Source of the DNA: Rhizobium sp.
GTDB taxonomy: Bacteria; Pseudomonadota; Alphaproteobacteria; Rhizobiales; Rhizobiaceae
Length of the DNA stretch: 5,251 nt
Assembly: GCA_003527225.1 (NCBI GenBank)
Contig: DPXQ01000027.1
Coordinates: 1-5,251 of the forward strand
Direction: 5' to 3'
Shown here piece after piece: positions 1 through 5,000 of the stretch. A program made the position numbers and the translations under genes. Each line of letters opens with the position of its first letter. The stretch's first letter is position 1. The notes under the pieces were generated by a model. The model was given only the letters and a program-made list of their open reading frames with translations, ran no database searches and had not been told where the DNA came from.

Positions 1-183
1 ATCGGCGACCTCATTCAGAAGACCGAAGCCGAAATGCTTCGCACGCCGAATTTTGGTCGCAAGTCGCTGAACGAAATCAAGGAAGTTCTCGCTTCCATGG
101 GCCTGCACCTCGGCATGGAAGTGCCCGCATGGCCGCCCGAGAACATCGAAGATCTCGCCAAGCGTTACGAAGACCAGTACTAA
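1..183 (+). CDS. rpoA: RNA polymerase alpha subunit, C-terminal end (partial)
   Basis: The open frame enters from the left edge and gives the last 60 residues of RpoA, ending in TAA at 181-183. The piece covers the second half of the alpha C-terminal domain, the helix-hairpin-helix module that binds UP-element DNA and contacts activators. The segment [16 protein letters not shown] matches E. coli TPNLGKKSLTEIKDVL, and the residues equivalent to E. coli G296, K298, S299 and E302 (DNA and sigma contacts) are all kept. The conserved [13 protein letters not shown] stretch follows, then a tail ending KRYEDQY, longer than in E. coli and typical of alphaproteobacteria. rplQ follows after 45 nt, which is the usual end of the alpha operon. 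The N-terminal assembly domain lies outside the window. Identification is secure. Confidence 0.97.
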
Positions 184-195
184 CCATATCAAACA

Positions 196-210
196 GCAGG
201 CCGGGCCTGC
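196..210 (+). other. GC-rich perfect palindrome between rpoA and rplQ
   Basis: The 15-nt stretch GCAGGCC-G-GGCCTGC is a perfect inverted repeat around G203. In mRNA it would fold as a 6-bp all-GC-rich stem (196-201 with 205-210) closed by a CGG triloop. It starts 12 nt after the rpoA stop and ends 5 nt before the rplQ Shine-Dalgarno sequence. No T-tract follows, so it is not an intrinsic terminator. It could be an mRNA processing or stability element, or could tune ribosome access to rplQ. The symmetry is seen directly; any function is inferred. Confidence 0.45.
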
Positions 211-215
211 ATGTG

Positions 216-221
216 AAGGAG
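216..221 (+). promoter_or_regulatory. Ribosome binding site of rplQ
   Basis: AAGGAG is a near-perfect Shine-Dalgarno match placed 7 nt before the ATG at 229. It fixes the rplQ start and fits a highly expressed ribosomal protein. Confidence 0.85.
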
Positions 222-228
222 AATAGCC

Positions 229-651
229 ATGCGCCACCAGAAAGCCGGCCGCAAGCTGAACAGAACCGCCAGCCACCGCAAGGCAATGTTTGCCAACATG
301 GCTGCATCGCTCATTACCCATGAGCAGATCGTAACGACCCTGCCGAAGGCGAAAGAAATTCGCCCGATCGTAGAAAAGCTCGTGACGCTCGGCAAGCGCG
401 GCGACCTGCATGCCCGCCGTCAGGCAGTCTCGCAGATCCGCGACCAGGATGCCGTCCGTAAGCTCTTTGACGCGATTGCAACTCGCTACGCCAACCGCAA
501 CGGCGGCTACCTGCGCATCATGAAGGCCGGTTTCCGCCAGGGCGACAATGCCGCCATGGCTGTCATCGAGTTCGTCGAACGCGACGTCGATGCCAAGGGT
601 GCTGCCGACAAGGCCCGCGTTGCGGCTGAAGCCGAAGCTGAAGCAGCGTAA
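229..651 (+). CDS. rplQ: 50S ribosomal protein L17
   Basis: This is a 140-residue protein of the large ribosomal subunit, lying near the peptide exit-tunnel side of 23S rRNA. The family signature is clear from the first residues: [12 protein letters not shown] at 1-12, then [19 protein letters not shown], the [27 protein letters not shown] block at about 40-66, and the [25 protein letters not shown] block at about 91-115. E. coli L17 is 127 residues; the extra length here is an Ala/Glu-rich tail (about 122-140) usual in alphaproteobacterial L17. The start is set by a strong Shine-Dalgarno at 216-221. The gene is last in the ribosomal/rpoA operon and is followed at once by a strong terminator. 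Nothing is unusual in the coding sequence. Confidence 0.98.
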   Translation: MRHQKAGRKLNRTASHRKAMFANMAASLITHEQIVTTLPKAKEIRPIVEKLVTLGKRGDLHARRQAVSQIRDQDAVRKLFDAIATRYANRNGGYLRIMKAGFRQGDNAAMAVIEFVERDVDAKGAADKARVAAEAEAEAA

Positions 652-678
652 GGTTCTTCCCGTAAGGGAATGCAATTG

Positions 679-710
679 AAAAGCCGGGTGAGCGATCACC
701 CGGCTTTTTT
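679..710 (+). terminator. Intrinsic terminator after rplQ, probably bidirectional
   Basis: A perfect 9-bp stem GCCGGGTGA / TCACCCGGC (683-691 with 696-704) is closed by a GCGA tetraloop (GNRA type). Flanking AAAA (679-682) and TTTTTT (705-710) extend the stem and give the U-tract. It lies 28 nt after the rplQ stop and ends the ribosomal operon. Read from the other strand it also follows the convergent sigma-factor gene, whose stop is at 728-730, with a weaker T-tract (TTTTC), so it may serve both operons. Confidence 0.92.
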
Positions 711-727
711 CGCGTTCTGTAAATGCT

Positions 728-1999
728 CTATTCTTGGCAACATGCGGCGGCGCGCTTGAGTAGAAACGTCCTTTCGCCCTCGTTGCGACTGAGGGCCGCC
801 GCTCGCTCGAATGCGTGCCTGGCCTCGGCCAGCCGTCGCGCGCGGAACAGGAAGTCCCCCTTCGCCGCCGGCAGCGGCGCATAGCCGGCAAGCGCTTCGT
901 CGCGCTCCAGCGCGACGAGCAGTTCCAGTCCGTGTTCCGGTCCGAAGGCCATCGAGTGCGCCACGGCGCGGTTGAGCGCGACGATGGGTGAGGGCATGGC
1001 GGCAAGCAGCCTGTCGTAGAGGTCGGCAATGTGCGCCCAGTCTGTCTCTTCGTATTTTGCCGCCCGTGCGTGGCATGCCGCCAGGGCCGCCTGCAACGCG
1101 TAGGGCCCGTCCGCACCGCCGAGCACTTGGGTCTGAGCGAGAGCGGCCAGGCCCCGCCTGATCAGCAACTGGTCCCATCGGCCCCTGTCTTGTTCGGCCA
1201 AGGTCAGGAGCGTTCCGTCGGCGGCAACGCGAGTGGCGAGGCGTGAAGCCTGGATTTCCATCAGCGCCAGAAGTCCGTGGACCTCCGGTTCGTCCGGGGC
1301 GAGGCCCGCGAGGATGCGGCCGAGCCGCAATGCCTCGGCGCAAAGTTGGAGGCGAATGAGGTCCTCGCCGGCGCTCGCCGCATAGCCCTCGTTGAAGATC
1401 AGGTAGACCACTTCCAACACCGAAGCGAGGCGTCCGTTGCGGTCGGGGCCGCGCGGCACCTCGTAGGCGATGCCGGCTTTGCCGAGGCTCTTCTTTGCCC
1501 GCACGATCCGCTGTGCAATCGTTGCTTCGCTCGAAAGGAATGCCCGGGCGATCTCGTCCGTCGTCAAGCCGCCGATGAGGCGCAGCGTCAGCGCCACGCG
1601 TGCATCGGTGGAAAGCACCGGATGGCACGCGGTGAAGATCAGGCTCAGCCGCTCGTCACCAATGTCGTCGTCCATGGCTGCCTCGAGGTTCTCGATCTCC
1701 CCATTTGTCCAACTTTGCGCCTCCATGTCGCGGCCGAGTTCCGCATGCTTGCGTTCGAGCATGCGTCGGTGACGAAGGTGGTCGATGGCGCGGCGCTTGG
1801 CCGCCGCCATCAACCACGCGGCCGGTTTGTCGGGAATGCCGGTCTTCGGCCAGGCGGAGAGCGCCGCCACCAGCGCGTCCTGAGCCAGGTCCTCGGCTCG
1901 GCCGACGTCGCGTACGATCCTGGTAAGCCCGGCGATCAGCCGGGCTCGCTCCATGCGGAATACGGTCTCGGCCGTCCTGTGCGCCTCGGATGCTCCCAT
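728..1999 (-). CDS. ECF-type RNA polymerase sigma factor with C-terminal DUF6596/TPR-like extension (ECF42 group)
   Basis: This is a 423-residue sigma factor of the COG4941 type, far longer than the roughly 200 residues of a simple ECF sigma. Sigma region 2 spans about 10-80 (RAEDLAQDALVAAL, then KPAAWLMAAAKRRAIDHLRHRR, the core-binding and -10-reading part). Region 4 spans about 110-178 with the helix-turn-helix TLRLIGGLTTDEIARAFLSS and IAQRIVRAKK. DUF6596 follows from about 188 (VLEVVYLIFNEGYAAS) to about 285, then a helical TPR-like tail with family blocks GPYALQAALAACHA, ETDWAHIADLYDRLL, SPIVALNRAVAHSM and the ending around RNEGERTFLLKRAA. The start at 1999 was chosen because the sequence before region 2 then matches family length. 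An upstream in-frame ATG at 2110 would overlap the VOC gene by 62 nt and adds unrelated sequence. No clear Shine-Dalgarno precedes either start. It is last in the DGPF-VOC-sigma operon. No anti-sigma gene is adjacent; in ECF42 sigmas the C-terminal extension is thought to control activity. Target genes and inducing signal cannot be read from the sequence beyond likely self-activation. Confidence 0.93.
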   Translation of the reverse strand: MGASEAHRTAETVFRMERARLIAGLTRIVRDVGRAEDLAQDALVAALSAWPKTGIPDKPAAWLMAAAKRRAIDHLRHRRMLERKHAELGRDMEAQSWTNGEIENLEAAMDDDIGDERLSLIFTACHPVLSTDARVALTLRLIGGLTTDEIARAFLSSEATIAQRIVRAKKSLGKAGIAYEVPRGPDRNGRLASVLEVVYLIFNEGYAASAGEDLIRLQLCAEALRLGRILAGLAPDEPEVHGLLALMEIQASRLATRVAADGTLLTLAEQDRGRWDQLLIRRGLAALAQTQVLGGADGPYALQAALAACHARAAKYEETDWAHIADLYDRLLAAMPSPIVALNRAVAHSMAFGPEHGLELLVALERDEALAGYAPLPAAKGDFLFRARRLAEARHAFERAAALSRNEGERTFLLKRAAACCQE

Positions 2000-2048
2000 A
2001 GGACCGAGTATGGAGCCCGGCCCAGACCAGTCAACATGTGGAAGGGCA

Positions 2049-2471
2049 TCAGGCAACCTGTTGATCGCCTTGGGCAACCGTCGGGTCCATCCACATGATC
2101 TCCCAGACATTGCCGTCCGGGTCTTCGACGGAACGGCTATACATGAAGCCGAGATCCTGGCGCGGGTTGGGATCGGCCGTGCCGCCGGCGGCTGCTGTCG
2201 CCGCTATAACCGCATCGACGCTGTCGCGGGTCTCGACGCTCAGCGCCAGCAGCGCCTGGCTCTGAGCCCTCGCGTCGCCGATCGGTCGGCTGGTGAATTG
2301 GCGATAGCGCCCGTGCGTTAGCAGCATCACGCCGATCGCGTCCGAGAAGAGCAGGCAGGTTGCCTGCTCGTCCGAAAACCGCGGGTTCACCATGCCGCCG
2401 AGTGCCCTGTAGAAGGCATCCGAGGCTTGAAGGTCGCGGACGGGAAGGTTGACGAAGATCATTCGGGTCAT
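2049..2471 (-). CDS. VOC-family (glyoxalase/bleomycin-resistance fold) protein
   Basis: This is a 140-residue, single-gene VOC protein resembling the COG3607 'predicted lactoylglutathione lyase' group. It shows the two expected beta-alpha-beta-beta-beta modules: MIFVNLPVRDLQASDAFYRALG at 4-25 with the following strands to about 53, and LLALSVETRDSVDAVIAATAAAGG at 74-97 followed by GFMYSRSVEDPDGNVWEIMWMDP at 108-130. The DPDGNVWEI block carries the usual C-terminal acidic ligand (E124). At the first-strand position where metal-using members often have His there is N8, so metal binding of the classical kind is doubtful. An in-frame ATG at 2489 exists, but the start at 2471 has GGAG (2479-2482) 7 nt upstream and gives the family N-terminus. 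The gene lies 14 nt after the DGPF gene and 49 nt before the sigma gene, so it is co-transcribed. Substrate and reaction are unknown; lyase activity should not be assumed. Confidence 0.9.
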   Translation of the reverse strand: MTRMIFVNLPVRDLQASDAFYRALGGMVNPRFSDEQATCLLFSDAIGVMLLTHGRYRQFTSRPIGDARAQSQALLALSVETRDSVDAVIAATAAAGGTADPNPRQDLGFMYSRSVEDPDGNVWEIMWMDPTVAQGDQQVA

Positions 2472-2478
2472 GGGCGCT

Positions 2479-2482
2479 CTCC
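2479..2482 (-). promoter_or_regulatory. Ribosome binding site deciding the VOC gene start
   Basis: GGAG on the minus strand sits 7 nt before the ATG at 2471 and lies wholly inside the 14-nt gap after the DGPF gene stop. It favours this ATG over the in-frame ATG at 2489, which would overlap the upstream gene. The tight packing suggests translational coupling. Confidence 0.6.
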
Positions 2483-2485
2483 GTC

Positions 2486-2923
2486 TCAACCCGGCTTGCC
2501 GTCGCGGGCGGCGAGCCGCTCGCCGGCGCGGTCATGGCTTGCCTGTCCCTCGGGCGAGGCGATCTCGGCGAAATCCGCCATCTCGTAGAAGGGACGAATC
2601 TCGATTTCGCTCGGGCCGGGCATCGGATTGGGGCAGCGCTTCACCCATTCCACGGCCTCGTCCATGTCCTTCACTTCCCAAATCCAGTAGCCCGCCACCA
2701 GCTCGCGAGTCTCCGCGAAGGGACCATCGATCACCCGGCGGCTGGCACCGTCGAATGCCACCCGTTTGCCGAGTTTCGACGGTTTCAATCCGTCGCCCGA
2801 CAGCATGATACCGGCATTCACCAGCTCCTCGTTGAACTTGCCCATCGCCTCGAACAGCTCGGTCGAGGGCATGATGCCTTCTTCGCTGTCTTCCGTCGCC
2901 TTCACCATGACCATCACACGCAT
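2486..2923 (-). CDS. YciI/DGPF-domain protein
   Basis: This is a 145-residue protein of the YCII-related (DGPF) family, COG3795 type, a ferredoxin-like alpha/beta fold. The domain fills about 1-115: first strand MRVMVMVKA, helix around TELFEAMGKFNEELVNAG (21-38), the GDGLKPS turn (43-49), the VIDGPFAETRELVAGYWIWEV block (64-84, holding the name-giving DGPF at 66-69), helix MDEAVEWVKRCP, and the final strand EIEIRPFYE. The charged tail from about 120 looks disordered. The start at 2923 has AGGAG (2932-2936) 8 nt upstream. An ATG at 2930 is in another frame. It is first in the operon with the VOC and ECF42 sigma genes; genes of this family are the best-known neighbours and presumed targets of ECF42 sigmas. 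The biochemical role of DGPF proteins is not established. Family call is firm, function open. Confidence 0.94.
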   Translation of the reverse strand: MRVMVMVKATEDSEEGIMPSTELFEAMGKFNEELVNAGIMLSGDGLKPSKLGKRVAFDGASRRVIDGPFAETRELVAGYWIWEVKDMDEAVEWVKRCPNPMPGPSEIEIRPFYEMADFAEIASPEGQASHDRAGERLAARDGKPG

Positions 2924-2973
2924 TGTTCATACTCCTCTCTTTTGAAGCAGCGCAACGAGGCGCATAATCCCAT

Positions 2974-3000
2974 GACGAACGACCTTGGGCCAAATCGACA
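2974..3000 (-). promoter_or_regulatory. Predicted ECF42-type promoter of the DGPF-VOC-sigma operon
   Basis: On the minus strand, TGTCGA (3000-2995) and CGTC (2977-2974) are spaced by 17 nt. This matches the promoter signature I recall for ECF42 sigmas (TGTCGA at -35, CG[A/T]C at -10), in front of the gene type those sigmas control. Transcription would start near 2967, giving a leader of about 45 nt before the DGPF start at 2923. A run of seven A on the plus strand (3009-3015) lies just upstream of the -35 and could act as an UP-like element. Because the sigma gene is in the same operon, this predicts positive autoregulation. The motif match is seen directly; the sigma-promoter pairing is inferred. 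Confidence 0.65.
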
Positions 3001-3031
3001 TCGCCGCGAAAAAAACTTACAGACAGGCATG

Positions 3032-3063
3032 AAGAAAGCCGGGAGATCTCTCACCCGGCCTTT
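3032..3063 (-). terminator. Intrinsic terminator after msrPQ
   Basis: On the minus strand a 6-bp stem GCCGGG / CCCGGC (3059-3054 with 3043-3038) continues past a T-T mismatch with GA/TC and closes in a GAGA tetraloop. It is followed by TTTCTT (3037-3032), and a second T-run lies at 3015-3009. It begins 27 nt after the msrQ stop and separates the msrPQ transcript from the promoter of the DGPF operon. The U-tract is interrupted by C, so termination may be less complete than at the rplQ terminator, to which it is nearly identical in sequence. Confidence 0.78.
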
Positions 3064-3086
3064 CTGCGTTTCGTCAGTGTGTGGAG

Positions 3087-3752
3087 TTAACTGCGACTAT
3101 CGGCAACGGCAGCCCGATAGGCCTTGGGTTCGGACCGCTTGGAGCGTCTCTTGCGCTCCATGATCCTGGGCCGAACGAAGCGGTAGCCCAGCAACACCGC
3201 GACCAGACCAATGTAGACTGCCGGTTCGGCCGTGATCGCCTTCAGGGACAATGCATAGTGCAATACCGCAACCACGATGATCGCGTATGACAGCCTGTGC
3301 AGCATGTTCCATCGGGGGCCAAGCGTGCGGATCGACCATCGGTTCGATGTCATTGCCAGCGGGATCAGCATCAGGAGGCCCGCCATGCCGAGCATGATGT
3401 AAGGCCGCTTGGCGATGTCGCCCAGGATCGAGGAGAAGATCAGTCCCCGGTCGAGGAACAGGTAGACCGCGAAATGTGCGAGCACGTAGTAGAAGGCGAG
3501 CAGCCCCAAGGCCCGGCGATACGCGATGAGGTTGATCCCGAAGAGATCGCGCAGCGGCGTCACCGTGAGCGTCGCGCACAAGAATCGCAAGGCCCACAGG
3601 CCGAGAAGGTGTTCGAAGGTTCTGACTGGATCGGCGCCGAGACCGGCGGTCGTCCCGAGATAGAAATACCAAAGCCCCGGCAGCAGTCCGACGGCATAAA
3701 GCGCCGAGATCGAGGCCGGGCGCAGACGAGACGGGAGCGAAGGCAAGGCCAT
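3087..3752 (-). CDS. msrQ: MsrQ, haem-binding membrane subunit of the periplasmic methionine-sulfoxide reductase
   Basis: This 221-residue inner-membrane cytochrome b (formerly YedZ, ferric-reductase-like transmembrane family) passes electrons, from quinol in the E. coli work, to periplasmic MsrP. About six hydrophobic segments are visible: around 15-35, 47-66, 78-100, 117-134, 153-170 and 178-192. Histidines in the haem-ligand positions are present: H93 in YYVLAHFAVYLF, H152 in WNMLHRLSYA and H165 in VAVLHYALSL. The family motif LGPRWNMLHRLSYA is clear. A basic stretch RPRIMERKRRSKR (194-206) follows the last membrane segment, as expected for a cytoplasmic tail. The start at 3752 lies 1 nt after the msrP stop (TGA-G-ATG) with no good Shine-Dalgarno, so translation is probably coupled to msrP. 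Length is normal for the family and all expected features are intact. Confidence 0.95.
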   Translation of the reverse strand: MALPSLPSRLRPASISALYAVGLLPGLWYFYLGTTAGLGADPVRTFEHLLGLWALRFLCATLTVTPLRDLFGINLIAYRRALGLLAFYYVLAHFAVYLFLDRGLIFSSILGDIAKRPYIMLGMAGLLMLIPLAMTSNRWSIRTLGPRWNMLHRLSYAIIVVAVLHYALSLKAITAEPAVYIGLVAVLLGYRFVRPRIMERKRRSKRSEPKAYRAAVADSRS

Positions 3753-3753
3753 C

Positions 3754-4701
3754 TCAGAAATACTTCGTCAGGTCCATGCCGGCATAGAGGCTCGCGACCT
3801 CCTCGGCATAGCCGTTGAAGGGCAGGGTGTTCAGGCGCGCCCCTCCGAAGAGGCCATTGGCCTCGCCGATGCGGCGTTCCGTCGCCTGGCTCCAGCGCGG
3901 ATGATCGACAGCCGGGTTCACATTGGCGTAGAATCCATACTCGTTCCGCGCGGCCCTGTTCCATGTGCAGGGTGGCTCTTCCTCCGTCAGCGTGATCTTG
4001 ACGATCGACTTGATGCCCTTGAAACCGTATTTCCATGGCACCACGAGGCGCAGCGGCGCGCCATTCTGGTTCGGCAGTGTCTCGCCGTATAGTCCGGTGG
4101 CGAGAATGGTCAGGGGATGGCGCGCCTCGTCGAGGCGTAGCCCATCGACATACGGCCAGGGGAGCGCCTGGAAGAGGCCGCGTTGCCCCGGCATTTCGTC
4201 GGGCCTGACAACGGTCTCGAAGGCGACATATTTTGCGCTGCCCAGAGGCTCGACCTTGTCCAGAAGCGCGGACAGCGGGAAGCCGATCCAGGGTATAACC
4301 ATCGACCAGGCTTCGACACAGCGCATCCGGTAGATGCGCTCTTCCATGGTGAAATCCTTCATGATGTCATCGATGCCGATCACCATGGGCTTGTTGACCA
4401 TCCCGCCGATCTCGACCCGCCAGGGCGTCGGCTTGAAAGCGCTGGAGTTCTGTGCGGGATCTGACTTGCCCGTGCCGAATTCATAGAAATTGTTGTAGGT
4501 CGTGGCGTCTTCCTTGGTGGTGATCTTTTCTGTCACCTTGTAATCCGTCGGCTTTGCCGGCAGCGCGGCGGCAAATGCTTTCGGAGCTGCTGCGTAGGCG
4601 AGGCCAGCGGCAGCGGCGCCAAGCAGAGTACGGCGGTTCAGATAAAGCCCTTCGGGCGTAATTTCAGAAGCGGCAATTCTGGGTGGGCGATATACGGGCA
4701 T
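3754..4701 (-). CDS. msrP: MsrP, molybdopterin-containing periplasmic protein-methionine-sulfoxide reductase
   Basis: This 315-residue precursor (formerly YedY, sulfite-oxidase fold) reduces methionine sulfoxide in oxidised periplasmic proteins. A Tat signal is visible: NRRTLLG with twin Arg at 23-24, a hydrophobic Ala-rich stretch, and a likely AFA cleavage site near residue 44, so the enzyme is exported folded with its Mo cofactor. C128 in the [15 protein letters not shown] block is the molybdenum ligand by homology. Other family blocks are [22 protein letters not shown] (172-193), [33 protein letters not shown] (204-236) and the C-terminal [27 protein letters not shown] (253-279). The Tat motif lacks the usual Phe after the twin Arg but is within range. 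GGAGG (4711-4715) 9 nt upstream sets the start. It is first in the msrPQ operon. Control may act through the inverted repeat at 4731-4752. The cytosolic MsrA/MsrB enzymes are unrelated. Confidence 0.97.
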   Translation of the reverse strand: MPVYRPPRIAASEITPEGLYLNRRTLLGAAAAGLAYAAAPKAFAAALPAKPTDYKVTEKITTKEDATTYNNFYEFGTGKSDPAQNSSAFKPTPWRVEIGGMVNKPMVIGIDDIMKDFTMEERIYRMRCVEAWSMVIPWIGFPLSALLDKVEPLGSAKYVAFETVVRPDEMPGQRGLFQALPWPYVDGLRLDEARHPLTILATGLYGETLPNQNGAPLRLVVPWKYGFKGIKSIVKITLTEEEPPCTWNRAARNEYGFYANVNPAVDHPRWSQATERRIGEANGLFGGARLNTLPFNGYAEEVASLYAGMDLTKYF

Positions 4702-4710
4702 AGGTCCTGA

Positions 4711-4715
4711 CCTCC
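4711..4715 (-). promoter_or_regulatory. Ribosome binding site of msrP
   Basis: GGAGG on the minus strand ends 9 nt before the ATG at 4701 and supports this start. Two nearby ATGs (at 4717 and 4723) are in other frames. Confidence 0.7.
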
Positions 4716-4730
4716 ATGGTCATGCAGTGC

Positions 4731-4752
4731 TTAAGTCACATAGTTGACTTAA
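4731..4752 (-). promoter_or_regulatory. Perfect inverted repeat upstream of msrP, likely operator
   Basis: TTAAGTCA (4731-4738) and TGACTTAA (4745-4752) form a perfect 8-bp inverted repeat with a 6-nt centre, AT-rich in otherwise GC-rich DNA. It ends 29 nt before the msrP start and about 250 nt from ilvD, so it most likely serves msrPQ. A CTATGT sequence on the minus strand (4743-4738), close to the alphaproteobacterial -10 consensus CTATAT, lies at its centre, though the 6 nt 17 nt upstream of it (TCTGTT) make a poor -35. A repressor dimer bound here would cover that -10. I do not recognise the binding protein. Confidence 0.5.
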
Positions 4753-4771
4753 CACAAGAAAACAGAGTTCC
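4746..4771 (-). promoter_or_regulatory. Possible ECF-type promoter for msrPQ
   Basis: On the minus strand GGAAC (4771-4767) is followed after 17 nt by AGTC (4749-4746), one base away from the CGTC seen in many ECF -10 elements. Transcription would begin near 4739, about 38 nt before msrP. It overlaps the inverted repeat, and is an alternative to a housekeeping promoter with -10 CTATGT. It does not match the TGTCGA signature found in front of the DGPF operon, so the sigma factor in this window is not the obvious user. The evidence is a short motif only. Confidence 0.25.
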
Positions 4772-4820
4772 ATGCTTTGCGAAAGAAACATTGCGGCCAC
4801 ATTTTCGTGTTCGGGGCGTT

Positions 4821-4848
4821 ACCCGGACGGCCGGCAAGCCTGTCGGGT
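4821..4848 (+). other. Imperfect hairpin in the msrP-ilvD intergenic region
   Basis: ACCCG (4821-4825) pairs with CGGGT (4844-4848), continued after a one-base bulge on each side by AC/GT and GGC/GCC around a CGGCAA loop. The TTTT at 4862-4865 is 13 nt away, too far for a normal terminator. It may lie in the ilvD leader or simply be chance pairing in GC-rich DNA. Elsewhere between 4772 and 5000 I see no gene, leader peptide rich in Ile/Leu/Val codons, or convincing housekeeping promoter for ilvD. Confidence 0.2.
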
Positions 4849-5000
4849 GCCAGGCGTACCGTTTTGAGCTATGCTGATAGTGACACCTTGGCGCAATTCC
4901 ACTACGACAGGGACAAAATCCGGATGTTCGCGCACCATTGGCAAGTAAAGCCGTTCAGCGCTCCCGGTCAACAAACACGAAGAGATCCGAGGTAACATCG

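Noticed and set aside
696..1628. 310-codon minus-strand open frame overlapping the sigma gene in another frame
   Set aside because: Composition is Arg/Pro/Gly-rich with no recognisable domain, typical of an out-of-frame reading of a high-GC gene.
1277..2098. Long open frame (273 codons) on the plus strand opposite the sigma-factor gene
   Set aside because: It mirrors the GC-rich codon bias of the sigma gene, shows no family motif, and the opposite strand gives an unmistakable sigma factor.
2000..2110. Longer sigma-factor start at 2110
   Set aside because: It would overlap the VOC gene by 62 nt, the extra 37 residues resemble nothing in the family, and no good ribosome site precedes it.
2472..2489. 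Upstream in-frame ATG for the VOC gene at 2489
   Set aside because: It would overlap the DGPF stop and adds six residues before the family N-terminus, while the ATG at 2471 has a well-placed GGAG.
2534..3163. 209-codon plus-strand open frame opposite the DGPF gene and running through the promoter region
   Set aside because: It has no domain signature, crosses two regulatory regions, and lies antisense to a clear gene.
3297..3818. 173-codon plus-strand open frame opposite msrQ
   Set aside because: The product is rich in Arg, Gln and Glu with no fold signature and is explained as the complement of the membrane-protein gene.
4744..4749. TTGACT on the plus strand as a -35 box for ilvD
   Set aside because: No acceptable -10 is found 16-18 nt downstream; the sequence is better explained as part of the inverted repeat upstream of msrP.
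4777..4995. 72-codon open frame beginning with TTG in the msrP-ilvD gap
   Set aside because: It has no Shine-Dalgarno or recognisable domain, and no run of Ile/Leu/Val codons that would mark a leader peptide for ilvD.
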